A DNA stretch of 54,215 nt, taken from Rhodospirillales bacterium. GTDB taxonomy: Bacteria > Pseudomonadota > Alphaproteobacteria > Rhodospirillales > JASLQF01. Under the pieces are notes generated by a model. The model ran no database searches. It was not told where the DNA came from and saw only the letters and a list, made by a program, of their open reading frames with translations. A program made the position numbers and the translations under genes. Each line of letters begins with the position of its first letter. The stretch's first letter is position 1. This document shows positions 24,236 through 34,902 of the stretch, piece after piece. The stretch is from NCBI GenBank assembly GCA_030744625.1, contig JASLQF010000044.1:130506-184720 (forward strand), given 5' to 3'.

Positions 24236-24306
24236 TTTTGCGTACGTGGGCCTCCGTATGCTGGCTCGTCGCCGGCCGGCTCACCCGGTAACCAGCGAGG
24301 CAAGCG

Positions 24307-26049
24307 ATGGCCGATAGAGGCGCGGGCGTGGACAGGCTTTCGGTGGCGCTGACGGGAAGCGGCGGTGCAGGCGTGCTCACGGCCGGCGCCATGCTCCTGG
24401 AGACGGCGGGCCAAGCCGGCTGGTACGGACTTTCGACGCGCGCCGTGGGGCCCCAGATCCGCGGCGGCGAGGCGGCGGCTCTGCTCCAATTGTCGACCCG
24501 GCCGGTCACCGCCAGCGATGCAGAGCTGAACGTTCTGTTGGCCGTCGACTGGCAGAATTTCGAGCGCTTTCAGTCGGAAATCCAACTCACCGCGAACAGC
24601 CTGGTCATCGCCGATCCGGAAGCCGGCGATGCGCCAGGCGCCGTCGCCCAGTCCGATGCCCGCATCGCCGAGCTGCCGCTGCACGCCCTGGCCAAGGAGA
24701 TAGCCGGCGGCCGCATAAACATGGTCGCCCTGGGCGCCGTGTGCGGCCTCATCGGGCTTCCCGTCGCCGAGTGCCTCGAAGTGGCCGAACGGATGATCGC
24801 CGACAAGGGGGCGAAGGCGGTGCAAGCCACAGCCAAGGCCATTCGCGCCGGCCATGAGGCGGTCCCGGGCCTCGGTCCGGCGCCACGCCTCGCCGCGCCC
24901 CAGGAAAAGTCCACGCGAAAGGGCGGCGGCCGCTGGCTGATCAGCGGCAACGAGGCGGCCGGCCTCGGCGCCATCCGCGGTGGCGTGCGTTTCGTCGCCG
25001 CCTACCCCATCACCCCGGCCACCGACATGCTCGAGTGGCTGGCTCCGGCGCTCGCCAAGGTGGGCGGAGTCCTGGTCCAGGCCGAGGACGAGCTGGCCTC
25101 CATCAACATGATCATCGGCGCCTCCTACGGCGGCACGCCGGCGCTGACCGCGACCTCGGGCCCCGGGCTGGCGTTGATGACCGAATCCATCGGCCTCGCC
25201 ATCACCACCGAGGTCCCCATCGTCGTCGTCGACGTGATGCGGGGCGGCCCGTCCACCGGCCTGCCCACGAAGTCGGAACAGGCGGATCTCAACATCGCCG
25301 TCCACGGCTTCCATGGCGACGCGCCCCACGTGGTGGTGGCGCCGATGACCGTCGCCGACTGCCTGTTCACCACCCAGTGGGCGGTCTACCTCGCCGAGGC
25401 GCTGCAGACGTCGGCCATCGTGCTGTCCGACCAGCATCTGGGCCAGGCGCGGGCGGTCATCGACGCGCCCGCCGACGTCGCCTTCATCGGCCAGCGCCTG
25501 GTGGCGAAAAAGCCGGCCGCCGGCTACCAGCGGTATGCGGCGACGGCCTCGGGGATTTCTCCGATGGCCCTTCCCGGCACCACCGGCGGCCAGTACACCG
25601 CCGATGGGCTGGAACACAACGAGCGCGGCACGCCGTCGACCCGGAGCGACGACCGCATCACCCAGATGGAGAAGCGCCGCGCCAAGGTGGAAGACTTCGA
25701 CTACGGCGACCACTGGGCCGAGATCGAGGGCTCGGGCGAGCTTGCCGTCATCACCTGGGGCTCGTCCACGGGGCCGGTGCGCGAGGCGCTCGGCCGCGCC
25801 CGCCGGGACGGCGTCGAGGCGCGCCTCGTGGCGCTTCGCCTGATCTCGCCGGCACGGCCCGAACACATGGCGCGGGCGCTCGACGGCGTCACCAAGGTGC
25901 TGGTCGTCGAGCAAAGCCAGTCGGGCCAGCTTTATCACTACTTGAAAGCCCACTACGACCCGGGCGCCGAAATGCGCGGCTTGCGCCGCCCCGGACCCCT
26001 TCCCATCCTGCCGGCCGAAGTGCTTGAGCACATCACGGAGTGGGGATGA
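24307..26049 (+). CDS. korA: 2-oxoacid:ferredoxin oxidoreductase, fused gamma/alpha subunit (KorA)
   Basis: 580 residues. The N-terminal ~190 residues are the gamma domain (VALTGSGGAGVLTAGAML, then GPQIRGGEAAALL). From about 210 comes the alpha part with the pyrimidine-side TPP/catalytic segment VAAYPITPATDMLEWLA and TATSGPGLALMTESIGLA. A transketolase C-terminal-like domain (AVITWGSSTGPVREAL) ends the protein. With KorB it oxidises a 2-oxoacid, expected to be 2-oxoglutarate, to acyl-CoA and reduces ferredoxin. In Thauera aromatica such an enzyme supplies electrons to benzoyl-CoA reductase. It is divergent from oah across a shared operator and FNR-box region, which supports that role here. 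The gene overlaps korB. Confidence 0.92.
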   Translation: MADRGAGVDRLSVALTGSGGAGVLTAGAMLLETAGQAGWYGLSTRAVGPQIRGGEAAALLQLSTRPVTASDAELNVLLAVDWQNFERFQSEIQLTANSLVIADPEAGDAPGAVAQSDARIAELPLHALAKEIAGGRINMVALGAVCGLIGLPVAECLEVAERMIADKGAKAVQATAKAIRAGHEAVPGLGPAPRLAAPQEKSTRKGGGRWLISGNEAAGLGAIRGGVRFVAAYPITPATDMLEWLAPALAKVGGVLVQAEDELASINMIIGASYGGTPALTATSGPGLALMTESIGLAITTEVPIVVVDVMRGGPSTGLPTKSEQADLNIAVHGFHGDAPHVVVAPMTVADCLFTTQWAVYLAEALQTSAIVLSDQHLGQARAVIDAPADVAFIGQRLVAKKPAAGYQRYAATASGISPMALPGTTGGQYTADGLEHNERGTPSTRSDDRITQMEKRRAKVEDFDYGDHWAEIEGSGELAVITWGSSTGPVREALGRARRDGVEARLVALRLISPARPEHMARALDGVTKVLVVEQSQSGQLYHYLKAHYDPGAEMRGLRRPGPLPILPAEVLEHITEWG

Positions 26050-26888
26050 CCATGGCAGAATCACAAACCGCCAACGCCGTGCCCGCCGCCGCCTACAAGT
26101 CGGACATCAAGCCCGTGTGGTGTCCCGGCTGCGGCGATTTTTCGGTATTGCTCTCCATCACCAAGGCCCTCGCAGAACTGAGCCTGAAGCCCGAGGAGGT
26201 GGCCGTCGTCTCGGGCATCGGCTGTTCCTCGCGCATCCCCGCCTATACCAACTGCTACGGCTTCCACGGCGTCCACGGGCGCGGCCTGGCCGTGGCCACG
26301 GGGCTCAAGGTGGCACGCCCCGACCTTACGGTACTGGCAGCGGGCGGCGACGGCGACGGCTTTTCCATCGGCGGCAACCATTTCCTGCACGCCTGCCGGC
26401 GCAACGTCGACCTCACCTACATCGTCATGGACAACCGGGTCTACGGCATGACCAAGGGCCAGCCCTCGCCGACCACGGAGCCCGATTGGGACAGCGCGCT
26501 GTCACCCGGTGGCGCCGGCCTCAGGTCGTTCCATCCCCTGGTCATCGCCCTGGCGTCGGGCGCCAACTTCGTGGCCCGCGGTTTCTCCGGGGACCCCAAC
26601 GGCACGGCGCGCCTGATCGCCGAGGCCATCCACACCCCGGGCTTCTCTTTCGTCGAAATCCTCAGCCCCTGCGTCACCTTCCGGCCCGATCAGCGCGAAT
26701 GGCGCAAGATGGTGCACCCCGCCCCGGTGGAACCGACGGACGACCCGTCCCGCGCGGCGCGGCGCATCATGACCGACGACGGCTTCAATATCGGCATCCT
26801 GTACCGCGGCAACCGCAAACCCTACCGGCCGGGGATAGGCGGCAAGGCGGCGGAGGCGGCCGGCCTGGAGAAGGAATTCGAGCTGTGA
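26046..26888 (+). CDS. korB: 2-oxoacid:ferredoxin oxidoreductase, beta subunit (KorB)
   Basis: 280 residues from the ATG at 26046, which overlaps the korA TGA; ATG at 26052 and GTG at 26040 are alternatives. It has the WCPGCGDF motif near the start, GIGCSSRIPAYTNCYGFHG, and the TPP pyrophosphate motif GDGDGFSIGGNHF followed by MDNRVYGMTKGQ. The beta subunit binds TPP and the [4Fe-4S] cluster (Cys in WCPGC and GCSS). It completes the KorAB enzyme. Its stop overlaps the GTG of a ferritin-like gene. Confidence 0.93.
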   Translation: MTMAESQTANAVPAAAYKSDIKPVWCPGCGDFSVLLSITKALAELSLKPEEVAVVSGIGCSSRIPAYTNCYGFHGVHGRGLAVATGLKVARPDLTVLAAGGDGDGFSIGGNHFLHACRRNVDLTYIVMDNRVYGMTKGQPSPTTEPDWDSALSPGGAGLRSFHPLVIALASGANFVARGFSGDPNGTARLIAEAIHTPGFSFVEILSPCVTFRPDQREWRKMVHPAPVEPTDDPSRAARRIMTDDGFNIGILYRGNRKPYRPGIGGKAAEAAGLEKEFEL

Positions 26889-27430
26889 ACGCCGAAGAGA
26901 ACGAAGCGACGCCCACCGATTACGGCGAGTTCAGCCGGCTCGAATTTCTGGCCCACGCCTACGCCATCGAACGCGAGGCCGAGGAACGCTACATCGAACT
27001 CGCCGATCAGATGGAGACCCACAACAACCCCGCGGTGGCCGAGATCTTCCGCAAACTGGCCCGCGTCGAGGGCCTGCACGCCTTGCAGATCCTAGATCAG
27101 GCGGGCGATCGGGAATTGCCCCACATCCCCCCCTGGGAATACCGCTGGCGGGGCACCGAGAGCCCCGAGGCGATCGACGCCGCCGATATCCACTACCTGA
27201 TGACGCCCCATCACGCCCTCGGTTTGGCGCTCAAGGCCGAGGAAAGGGCGTTACGTTTCTTCAGCGCCGTCGCCGCCTCCCAAAAGGACGCCGAAGTCAG
27301 GAAGTTGGCGGAGGAATTCGCCGAGGATGAGCGCGAGCACGTCCGCCTGGTGAAGGAATGGCTGGTCAAGATTCCCGAGCCGGCCGAGGACTGGGCCGAG
27401 GACCCGGACCCGTCGGCGTCGCAGGAATAG
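26885..27430 (+). CDS. Ferritin-like diiron-domain protein
   Basis: 181 residues, starting at a GTG (26885) that overlaps the korB stop, so it is co-translated with korAB. It is a four-helix protein. Candidate iron ligands are Glu in YAIEREAEERYIELA, ExxH in ARVEGLHALQI, Glu in LALKAEERALRFF and ExxH in DEREHVRLV, the rubrerythrin/ferritin-like pattern. There is no rubredoxin domain. Coupling to an oxygen-sensitive ferredoxin oxidoreductase suggests peroxide or oxygen protection, or iron supply for Fe-S clusters. That role is inferred. The C-terminus is an acidic tail. Confidence 0.8.
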   Translation: MNAEENEATPTDYGEFSRLEFLAHAYAIEREAEERYIELADQMETHNNPAVAEIFRKLARVEGLHALQILDQAGDRELPHIPPWEYRWRGTESPEAIDAADIHYLMTPHHALGLALKAEERALRFFSAVAASQKDAEVRKLAEEFAEDEREHVRLVKEWLVKIPEPAEDWAEDPDPSASQE

Positions 27431-27513
27431 GGGCGCCTGGCGCTCACCACGCAAAGAGGGTCCGAATATCCCGGGTCGGGCGACAGCCCCCCCGAAGGTG
27501 GATCATTCAAAGC

Positions 27514-27528
27514 CGCCGGCGCTTCGCC
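27514..27528. terminator. Hairpin between the convergent ferritin-like and TPR genes
   Basis: CCGGCG-CTT-CGCCGG forms a 6-bp stem in the 107-bp convergent gap. No T-run follows on either strand. It is possibly a shared weak terminator. Confidence 0.4.
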
Positions 27529-27537
27529 GGTTGCCGT

Positions 27538-28023
27538 TCAACCCGATTTCCTGGCACGGTATTGCTTGATGGCGCTCTTCAGGTCGTCGAGCTCCTTGCA
27601 GCCCCAAAAGCAGAGGTCGTCGAGGCGCGCCAACTGCTTTTCGGCGCTGCTCAACTGGCCCATCTGAAGATACAGCTCGCCCAGGTATTCGTTGGCGCGC
27701 CTGTGCCCCGGATCGATCTCCAGCGCCTTCGTGTAATAGGCCAGGGATTGTTTGAATTCACCGAGCTTGCGGTGGCTGTAGCCTAGGTAATTGAGGGCGT
27801 CGGCATGACCGGGCTTGTCCCTGATCACCCCCTCGAGAAGGGTGATGGCGGCCCGGTAATCCATGGACTCCACGGCCGCCTTGGCTTTCGTGTAACGGGC
27901 ACTCTCGGCCGGCGCCTGGGAACTGGTCGAACTCGAATCGCCGGCCGCCCCCGCCATCGACGAAACCAGGCCGAAGGCGAGGGCCAACACGAGAACCGAA
28001 AGCCAACGATGCGGTATCGGCAT
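27538..28023 (-). CDS. Exported TPR-repeat protein
   Basis: 161 residues from the ATG at 28023. GGAGGA directly abuts the ATG at 28029 but is well placed for 28023. An N-terminal signal peptide (VLVLALAFGLVSSMAGAAG) indicates export, probably to the periplasm. Three TPR units follow from about residue 45: YTKAKAAVESMDYRAAITLL, ALNYLGYSHRKLGEFKQSL and ANEYLGELYLQMGQLSSAE. The end has two cysteines (DDLCFWGCKELDDLK), perhaps a disulphide. This short secreted TPR type with a CxxxC-like end recurs in Rhodospirillales, to my knowledge without assigned function. Confidence 0.8.
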   Translation of the reverse strand: MPIPHRWLSVLVLALAFGLVSSMAGAAGDSSSTSSQAPAESARYTKAKAAVESMDYRAAITLLEGVIRDKPGHADALNYLGYSHRKLGEFKQSLAYYTKALEIDPGHRRANEYLGELYLQMGQLSSAEKQLARLDDLCFWGCKELDDLKSAIKQYRARKSG

Positions 28024-28110
28024 GGTCATTCCTCCAACCATTCGCGGTTTCATGTCGGCGACCGTCAGCGTCAAATTACGCCTTACGGCAAAAATTGAAA
28101 GCCGCGCCCG

Positions 28111-28128
28111 CTCAAATCTGCGTGAGCG
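28111..28128. repeat. 18-bp dispersed repeat, copy 2
   Basis: It matches 755-772 at 17 of 18 positions and likewise lies just beyond the stop codon of a minus-strand gene (28166). Confidence 0.45.
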
Positions 28129-28165
28129 ACAGTCATGGCGTTTTCGTTAGGAACGGCTGCGCGCC

Positions 28166-28336
28166 CTAGCCGCCGTTGGCTTCCCGCTTCTTCGCCTCGG
28201 GAAAAAGCCAGATGGCGAAGACCATGCCGACCGCCAGGCCGAGGACCACCCAGCCCCCCTTCACCCCGAGATGGAAGGCCACGGCGGCGACGGCGCAGAC
28301 GATCACCGAAATCGTGAATTTCAGATAATTGGGCAT
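28166..28336 (-). CDS. Small two-helix membrane protein, 56 aa
   Basis: 56 residues with two hydrophobic segments (ISVIVCAVAAVAFHLGV and WVVLGLAVGMVFAIWLF) and a basic C-terminal tail. It starts at the ATG at 28336, ten bases after the stop of the hydroxylase-like gene, so the two are probably co-transcribed. It may be a small accessory subunit of that membrane enzyme. Family not recognised. Confidence 0.6.
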   Translation of the reverse strand: MPNYLKFTISVIVCAVAAVAFHLGVKGGWVVLGLAVGMVFAIWLFPEAKKREANGG

Positions 28337-28346
28337 GGTCCGGGAA

Positions 28347-29117
28347 TCAGTCGGCGCCAAGCGGCGCCGCCGCCGCTTCGATCGGCGTCTTCGGCCGTCC
28401 CCTGAGGCTGGTCTTGAGGTGCGTGGTGTCGTAACCGTTGAAGACATGGCCAAGAAGCCCGCGGTCGAGATCGGAAGTGCCCAACAGCCAGTCGGCGATG
28501 ACGAACGTCAGGTTCATGTTCACTTCCATCATGATGCGGGAATTGTGATGGGCCGTGTGGTGGCGGCGCATGGTGTTGACGAACGGGCAATAGCGCACGA
28601 ACCAGTGTTCGTCCACGTGGCAGCAGAAGTGCATGAACTCGTAAATCAGGTACATGCCCGTGGTCGAGCACATCACCAGCCAGCCGACATTGGGCGTGAT
28701 CAAGTAACCCAGGATCAACCCGCCCGGAATCGTCATCAGGGTGAAGACGGCCAGCGCATAGGGCGGGAAGACGGTGACCCGCCAGTCGCGCTGGTCGCGA
28801 AAGCGCATTTCGCCGTCGCTGAAGAACTGGTGATGGTTGAGGGTATGGCGCACGTAAATGGGCCGTAGCGCGCGCTGGGTGACCGGGCGGTGCATCACGT
28901 AGCTGTGGATCAACCACTCGAACATATTGCATCCCAACCCGACGATGGGGATGATCAGCCACTCCCACCACAGGACGTTTCCGATGTTCTGGACGTAGAC
29001 GTAAAACAGGGCGGCGCCGATTGCGTAGATGACGGCAATGTGGAAATAGCCGTTGTACCAACCGACGATCCGCGAACGGTATTCCCTGCGGAAATTCGCC
29101 TGCTTCTCCGACATCAT
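28347..29117 (-). CDS. Fatty acid hydroxylase/sterol desaturase-superfamily membrane protein
   Basis: 256 residues from the ATG at 29117, preceded by GGAGG. It has four to five hydrophobic segments and histidine clusters typical of the non-heme diiron integral membrane hydroxylases: IHSYVMHR, RHTLNHHQFF, HFCCHVDEH and RRHHTAHHN. Such enzymes hydroxylate or desaturate lipids or other hydrophobic substrates using O2. The exact substrate is unknown. All histidine boxes look complete. It is followed by the 56-residue membrane protein. Confidence 0.82.
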   Translation of the reverse strand: MMSEKQANFRREYRSRIVGWYNGYFHIAVIYAIGAALFYVYVQNIGNVLWWEWLIIPIVGLGCNMFEWLIHSYVMHRPVTQRALRPIYVRHTLNHHQFFSDGEMRFRDQRDWRVTVFPPYALAVFTLMTIPGGLILGYLITPNVGWLVMCSTTGMYLIYEFMHFCCHVDEHWFVRYCPFVNTMRRHHTAHHNSRIMMEVNMNLTFVIADWLLGTSDLDRGLLGHVFNGYDTTHLKTSLRGRPKTPIEAAAAPLGAD

Positions 29118-29151
29118 GGTCTGGTCCTCCGTTTCACCTGTCGACCATATC

Positions 29152-29451
29152 TCACGCCCCGGCAATCTCGGCTAGGGCCTTGTCGATATCCTCGCTCGTC
29201 AATTCCCAATCGTTGTCCAGGTTGGCGACGACCGCCTTCATGAACGCGTCGCAGTTCTCCAGGGATTTTTGGTCATCGCCCAGATGCTCGGCAAGGATGG
29301 CCAGGGCCAGCTGGGACGGCTCGTCACCCTCGTAGGTCCACTCGAATCCCCGAGTCGTAAATCGTTTGAGACCATAGTTTTCATCAAGGGGCCGGTCATC
29401 GACGGACACCCTGATGCCGTCGATGGTGCGCGCCCCCTTGAAGGTCTTCAT
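29152..29451 (-). CDS. DUF6166-like small protein
   Basis: 99 residues, soluble. The layout ARTIDGIRVSVDDRPLDE, then RGFEWTYEGDEPSQLALAIL, matches my memory of DUF6166 proteins, whose function is unknown. The C-terminal part is helical and acidic. Just upstream a 15-bp duplication (29441-29455 and 29458-29472) repeats the start region. This creates an earlier out-of-frame ATG at 29468 whose six-codon reading frame ends in a TGA overlapping the true ATG. That may affect translation. Confidence 0.65.
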   Translation of the reverse strand: MKTFKGARTIDGIRVSVDDRPLDENYGLKRFTTRGFEWTYEGDEPSQLALAILAEHLGDDQKSLENCDAFMKAVVANLDNDWELTSEDIDKALAEIAGA

Positions 29452-29472
29452 ACTTGGAAGGTCTTCATACTT
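29441..29472. repeat. 15-bp tandem duplication at the DUF6166-like start codon
   Basis: AAGGTCTTCATACTT occurs at 29441-29455 and again at 29458-29472. Each copy contains a start codon on the minus strand, 17 bp apart and so out of frame with each other. Confidence 0.75.
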
Positions 29473-29579
29473 TCCCGGTCCCCTCGTCCCCGGGAAATCC
29501 TTATATCACGTTTTGGGCGTGTAAAGCGATGCTCGCCCTTCCGATCACCGCCCGGGTGGCCTCTTCCGGCCGGAGCTTC

Positions 29580-29945
29580 CTAACGCACCCTGAGGATCCT
29601 GCGCCTGCGGCTCTTTTTGCCTTTCTCGGGCTCCTCGTCCTGGCCGTTCTTGCGGCGGTCCTTGACCACGATGGACGCCGAAGAGTCGCGCGCCGGGCCG
29701 CTTCTTTGCTCCTCGGTTTTCTCCTTGACGACCCCGGACTTTACCAACTCGTCGAGCATGCGCTCCATGGCGCCATGGGTGCGCAGAAAACCCTGTGGGG
29801 TCATCACGATCCTCTGTTTCGTCTCGACGGCCGGGTTGCCCGCCTTGTCCTTCTTCTTGACCGAGAACGACGCCAGATCCATGCGCACCATGCCTTGGGA
29901 CAGCACGATATTCTCGATACCATCGATAAATATGTCGCCGTTCAT
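29580..29945 (-). CDS. Conserved hypothetical protein, 121 aa
   Basis: 121 residues from the ATG at 29945, preceded by AAAGGAAG. The first ~75 residues (DGIENIVLSQGMVRMDLASF, then QRIVMTPQGFLRTHGAMERM) look like a small folded domain. The remaining ~45 are a charged, Lys/Arg-rich disordered tail ending KKSRRRRILRVR. I do not know the family by name, though similar N-terminal sequences occur in alphaproteobacteria. Transcribed on its own. Confidence 0.65.
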   Translation of the reverse strand: MNGDIFIDGIENIVLSQGMVRMDLASFSVKKKDKAGNPAVETKQRIVMTPQGFLRTHGAMERMLDELVKSGVVKEKTEEQRSGPARDSSASIVVKDRRKNGQDEEPEKGKKSRRRRILRVR

Positions 29946-30151
29946 TTCGCGTCTTCCTTTTGTTTCGGTCGGACGAACCGACCCTACTATGTTCGCGCCC
30001 TCGGGGAAACCGGCCAGGAAAGGCGTGGGATCAGGCCTCGGCGGGACGATCGGGATCGCCGCATTCAATTGCGTTCACACCTCCGAGAGCCGGGCCCTCC
30101 CGGCCTTAACGGAATCGATTACCTGCGCTAGGTTGGCCTGAACGACGGCTT

Positions 30152-30162
30152 GGGGGGGGGGG
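30152..30162. repeat. Homopolymer of eleven G
   Basis: Eleven consecutive G lie 26 bp past the stop of the receiver-cyclase gene. Such runs are slippage-prone in replication and sequencing. Confidence 0.8.
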
Positions 30163-30187
30163 CGCCAACTGAGGTGCCGTCGGCATG

Positions 30188-31236
30188 TTAGTCCTCGTTC
30201 AGGCCATGGCACTCGACAAGCTCCACGGGGCCCTTGCCCTTTATGTCGACGAGGCCCAAGGGCTTTCCGTGGCACTGATCCTTGACCTGCAGCCAGCAAG
30301 TGTGAGGCATTGTAATCGTGCCGGCCTTGCCGTGGTCCGACATGCGGGCGGCGACATTTACCGTGTCCCCCCAGATGTCGAACAGGAACTGGCGGTGGCC
30401 GACGATTCCGGCAACCACCGGACCGCAGTGGACGCCGACGCTAACATCCCAGTCCGGGTTCAGGCGGCGCGCCGCGCGCGCCATGTCCAGTCCGCACCTG
30501 ACGCAAGCCAGCACGGGGGAATCGCTGGGCACCAGGAGCCCGGCCGTGGCCATGAAGGCGTCGCCGACGGTCTTGATCTTCTCCATGCCGTGGTCGGCGA
30601 CGATCCCTTCGAACTCCTCGACCAGGGTCTGAAGCTGCGCGACCACCTCCTCGGGCGGATGCTTGTCGCAATAAGCGGTAAACCCCACGAGGTCGCTGAA
30701 CAGCACGGCAACGTTGTCGAAGCGCCGGGGCATCACCCCGCCCGTCGTTTTCAGCTCGCTGGCGGCGGCGTGAGGCAGGATGGCACCCAACAGATCATCG
30801 GAACGTTTCTTTTCGACTCCGATCTGCTCGTGATATTGGGATTCCTGGTCGCGCAGGCGCTTTTTTTCGAGGCAAGCCCCTATCCGGGCCTTGAGCAACA
30901 CCGGATTGAACGGCTTTGGTAAGTAATCCTCGGCGCCGAGTTCGATGCATTTAACGACGCTGTCGACCTCGTCGATGGACGAAATCATGACCACCGGCAC
31001 GTGGCGCAGGCGCATGTCCGATTTCAAATGCTCGAGCACGCCATAGCCATCGATTTCCGGCATCATGATATCGAGAAGGATCAGATCATAAGCGCGGCTT
31101 TCGATCATATCGATCGCCCGGCGCCCGTTCTCGGCGGTCTCGACGTTGTTGTAGCCCTGGCGCCGGAGACGCTGGGTCAGCGTGTAGCGATTGTCCTCGT
31201 TGTCATCGACGACGAGCAGGAGGACGTCCGCCGAGT

Positions 31237-31240
<4 letters not shown>
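30188..31240 (-). CDS. Response regulator with class III adenylate cyclase output
   Basis: 350 residues. The receiver (1-125) has DDNED, Asp57 in LILLDIMMPEIDG and Lys in YLPKPF. After a helical linker comes the cyclase domain (~165-345) with first metal Asp in LFSDLVGFT, second in KTVGDAFMA and the late segment FDIWGDTVNVAARM. The Lys before TVGD and the Asp in FDIWG are the usual adenine-selecting pair, so the product is probably cAMP. Asn and Arg of the transition-state pair are present, so it should be active. It is the last gene of a four-gene signalling operon and overlaps the hybrid kinase by 4 bp, so it is likely that kinase's target. Confidence 0.9.
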
Positions 31241-34455
<3,215 letters not shown>

Positions 34456-34461
34456 GACGCG

Positions 34462-34902
34462 TTACCTGCCTTTTGGGGGGCCTTGGTTCAGCAGCAACCA
34501 GTAAAGCCCCAACTGATTGACCGCCTCGGAAAATTTGTCGAACTCGACGGGTTTGCGAACGTAACTGTTTACTCCCAGTTCGTAGCTGCGCACGATGTCC
34601 TCCTCCTCGTCCGAGGAGGTGAGTATGACCACGGGCTGGTGTTTGGTGGCCTCGTTTTCACGAACCTGGCGCAACACCTCCAACCCGTCCACCTTGGGCA
34701 GTTTTATATCCAGGAGCACGACCGTCGGATCGCCGGGCTCGCGGTCCTCGTATTGGCCCGTCCTGAAAAGGTAATCGAGCGCCTCGGCACCATCGCGGAC
34801 GACCGCGAACCCATTCGATATGTTCGACTTCTTGAGCACCCGCAGGATGAGCGCTTCGTCATCCGGATTGTCCTCGACGATCAAGATCTTGCCATCATTC
34901 AT
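34462..34902 (-). CDS. Single-domain response regulator (Rcp1-like)
   Basis: 146 residues, receiver only. Acidic pocket in [11 protein letters not shown], phosphoacceptor Asp65 in [13 protein letters not shown], Ser/Thr in [11 protein letters not shown] and Lys in [10 protein letters not shown]. The NPDD form and long beta4-alpha4 region are typical of Rcp1-like receivers that partner phytochrome-type kinases with an AHDLRAPL H-box. The kinase encoded just upstream has that H-box, and its gene overlaps this one by 8 bp. It probably shuttles phosphate between the two kinases of the operon. Confidence 0.88.
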   Translation of the reverse strand: MNDGKILIVEDNPDDEALILRVLKKSNISNGFAVVRDGAEALDYLFRTGQYEDREPGDPTVVLLDIKLPKVDGLEVLRQVRENEATKHQPVVILTSSDEEEDIVRSYELGVNSYVRKPVEFDKFSEAVNQLGLYWLLLNQGPPKGR

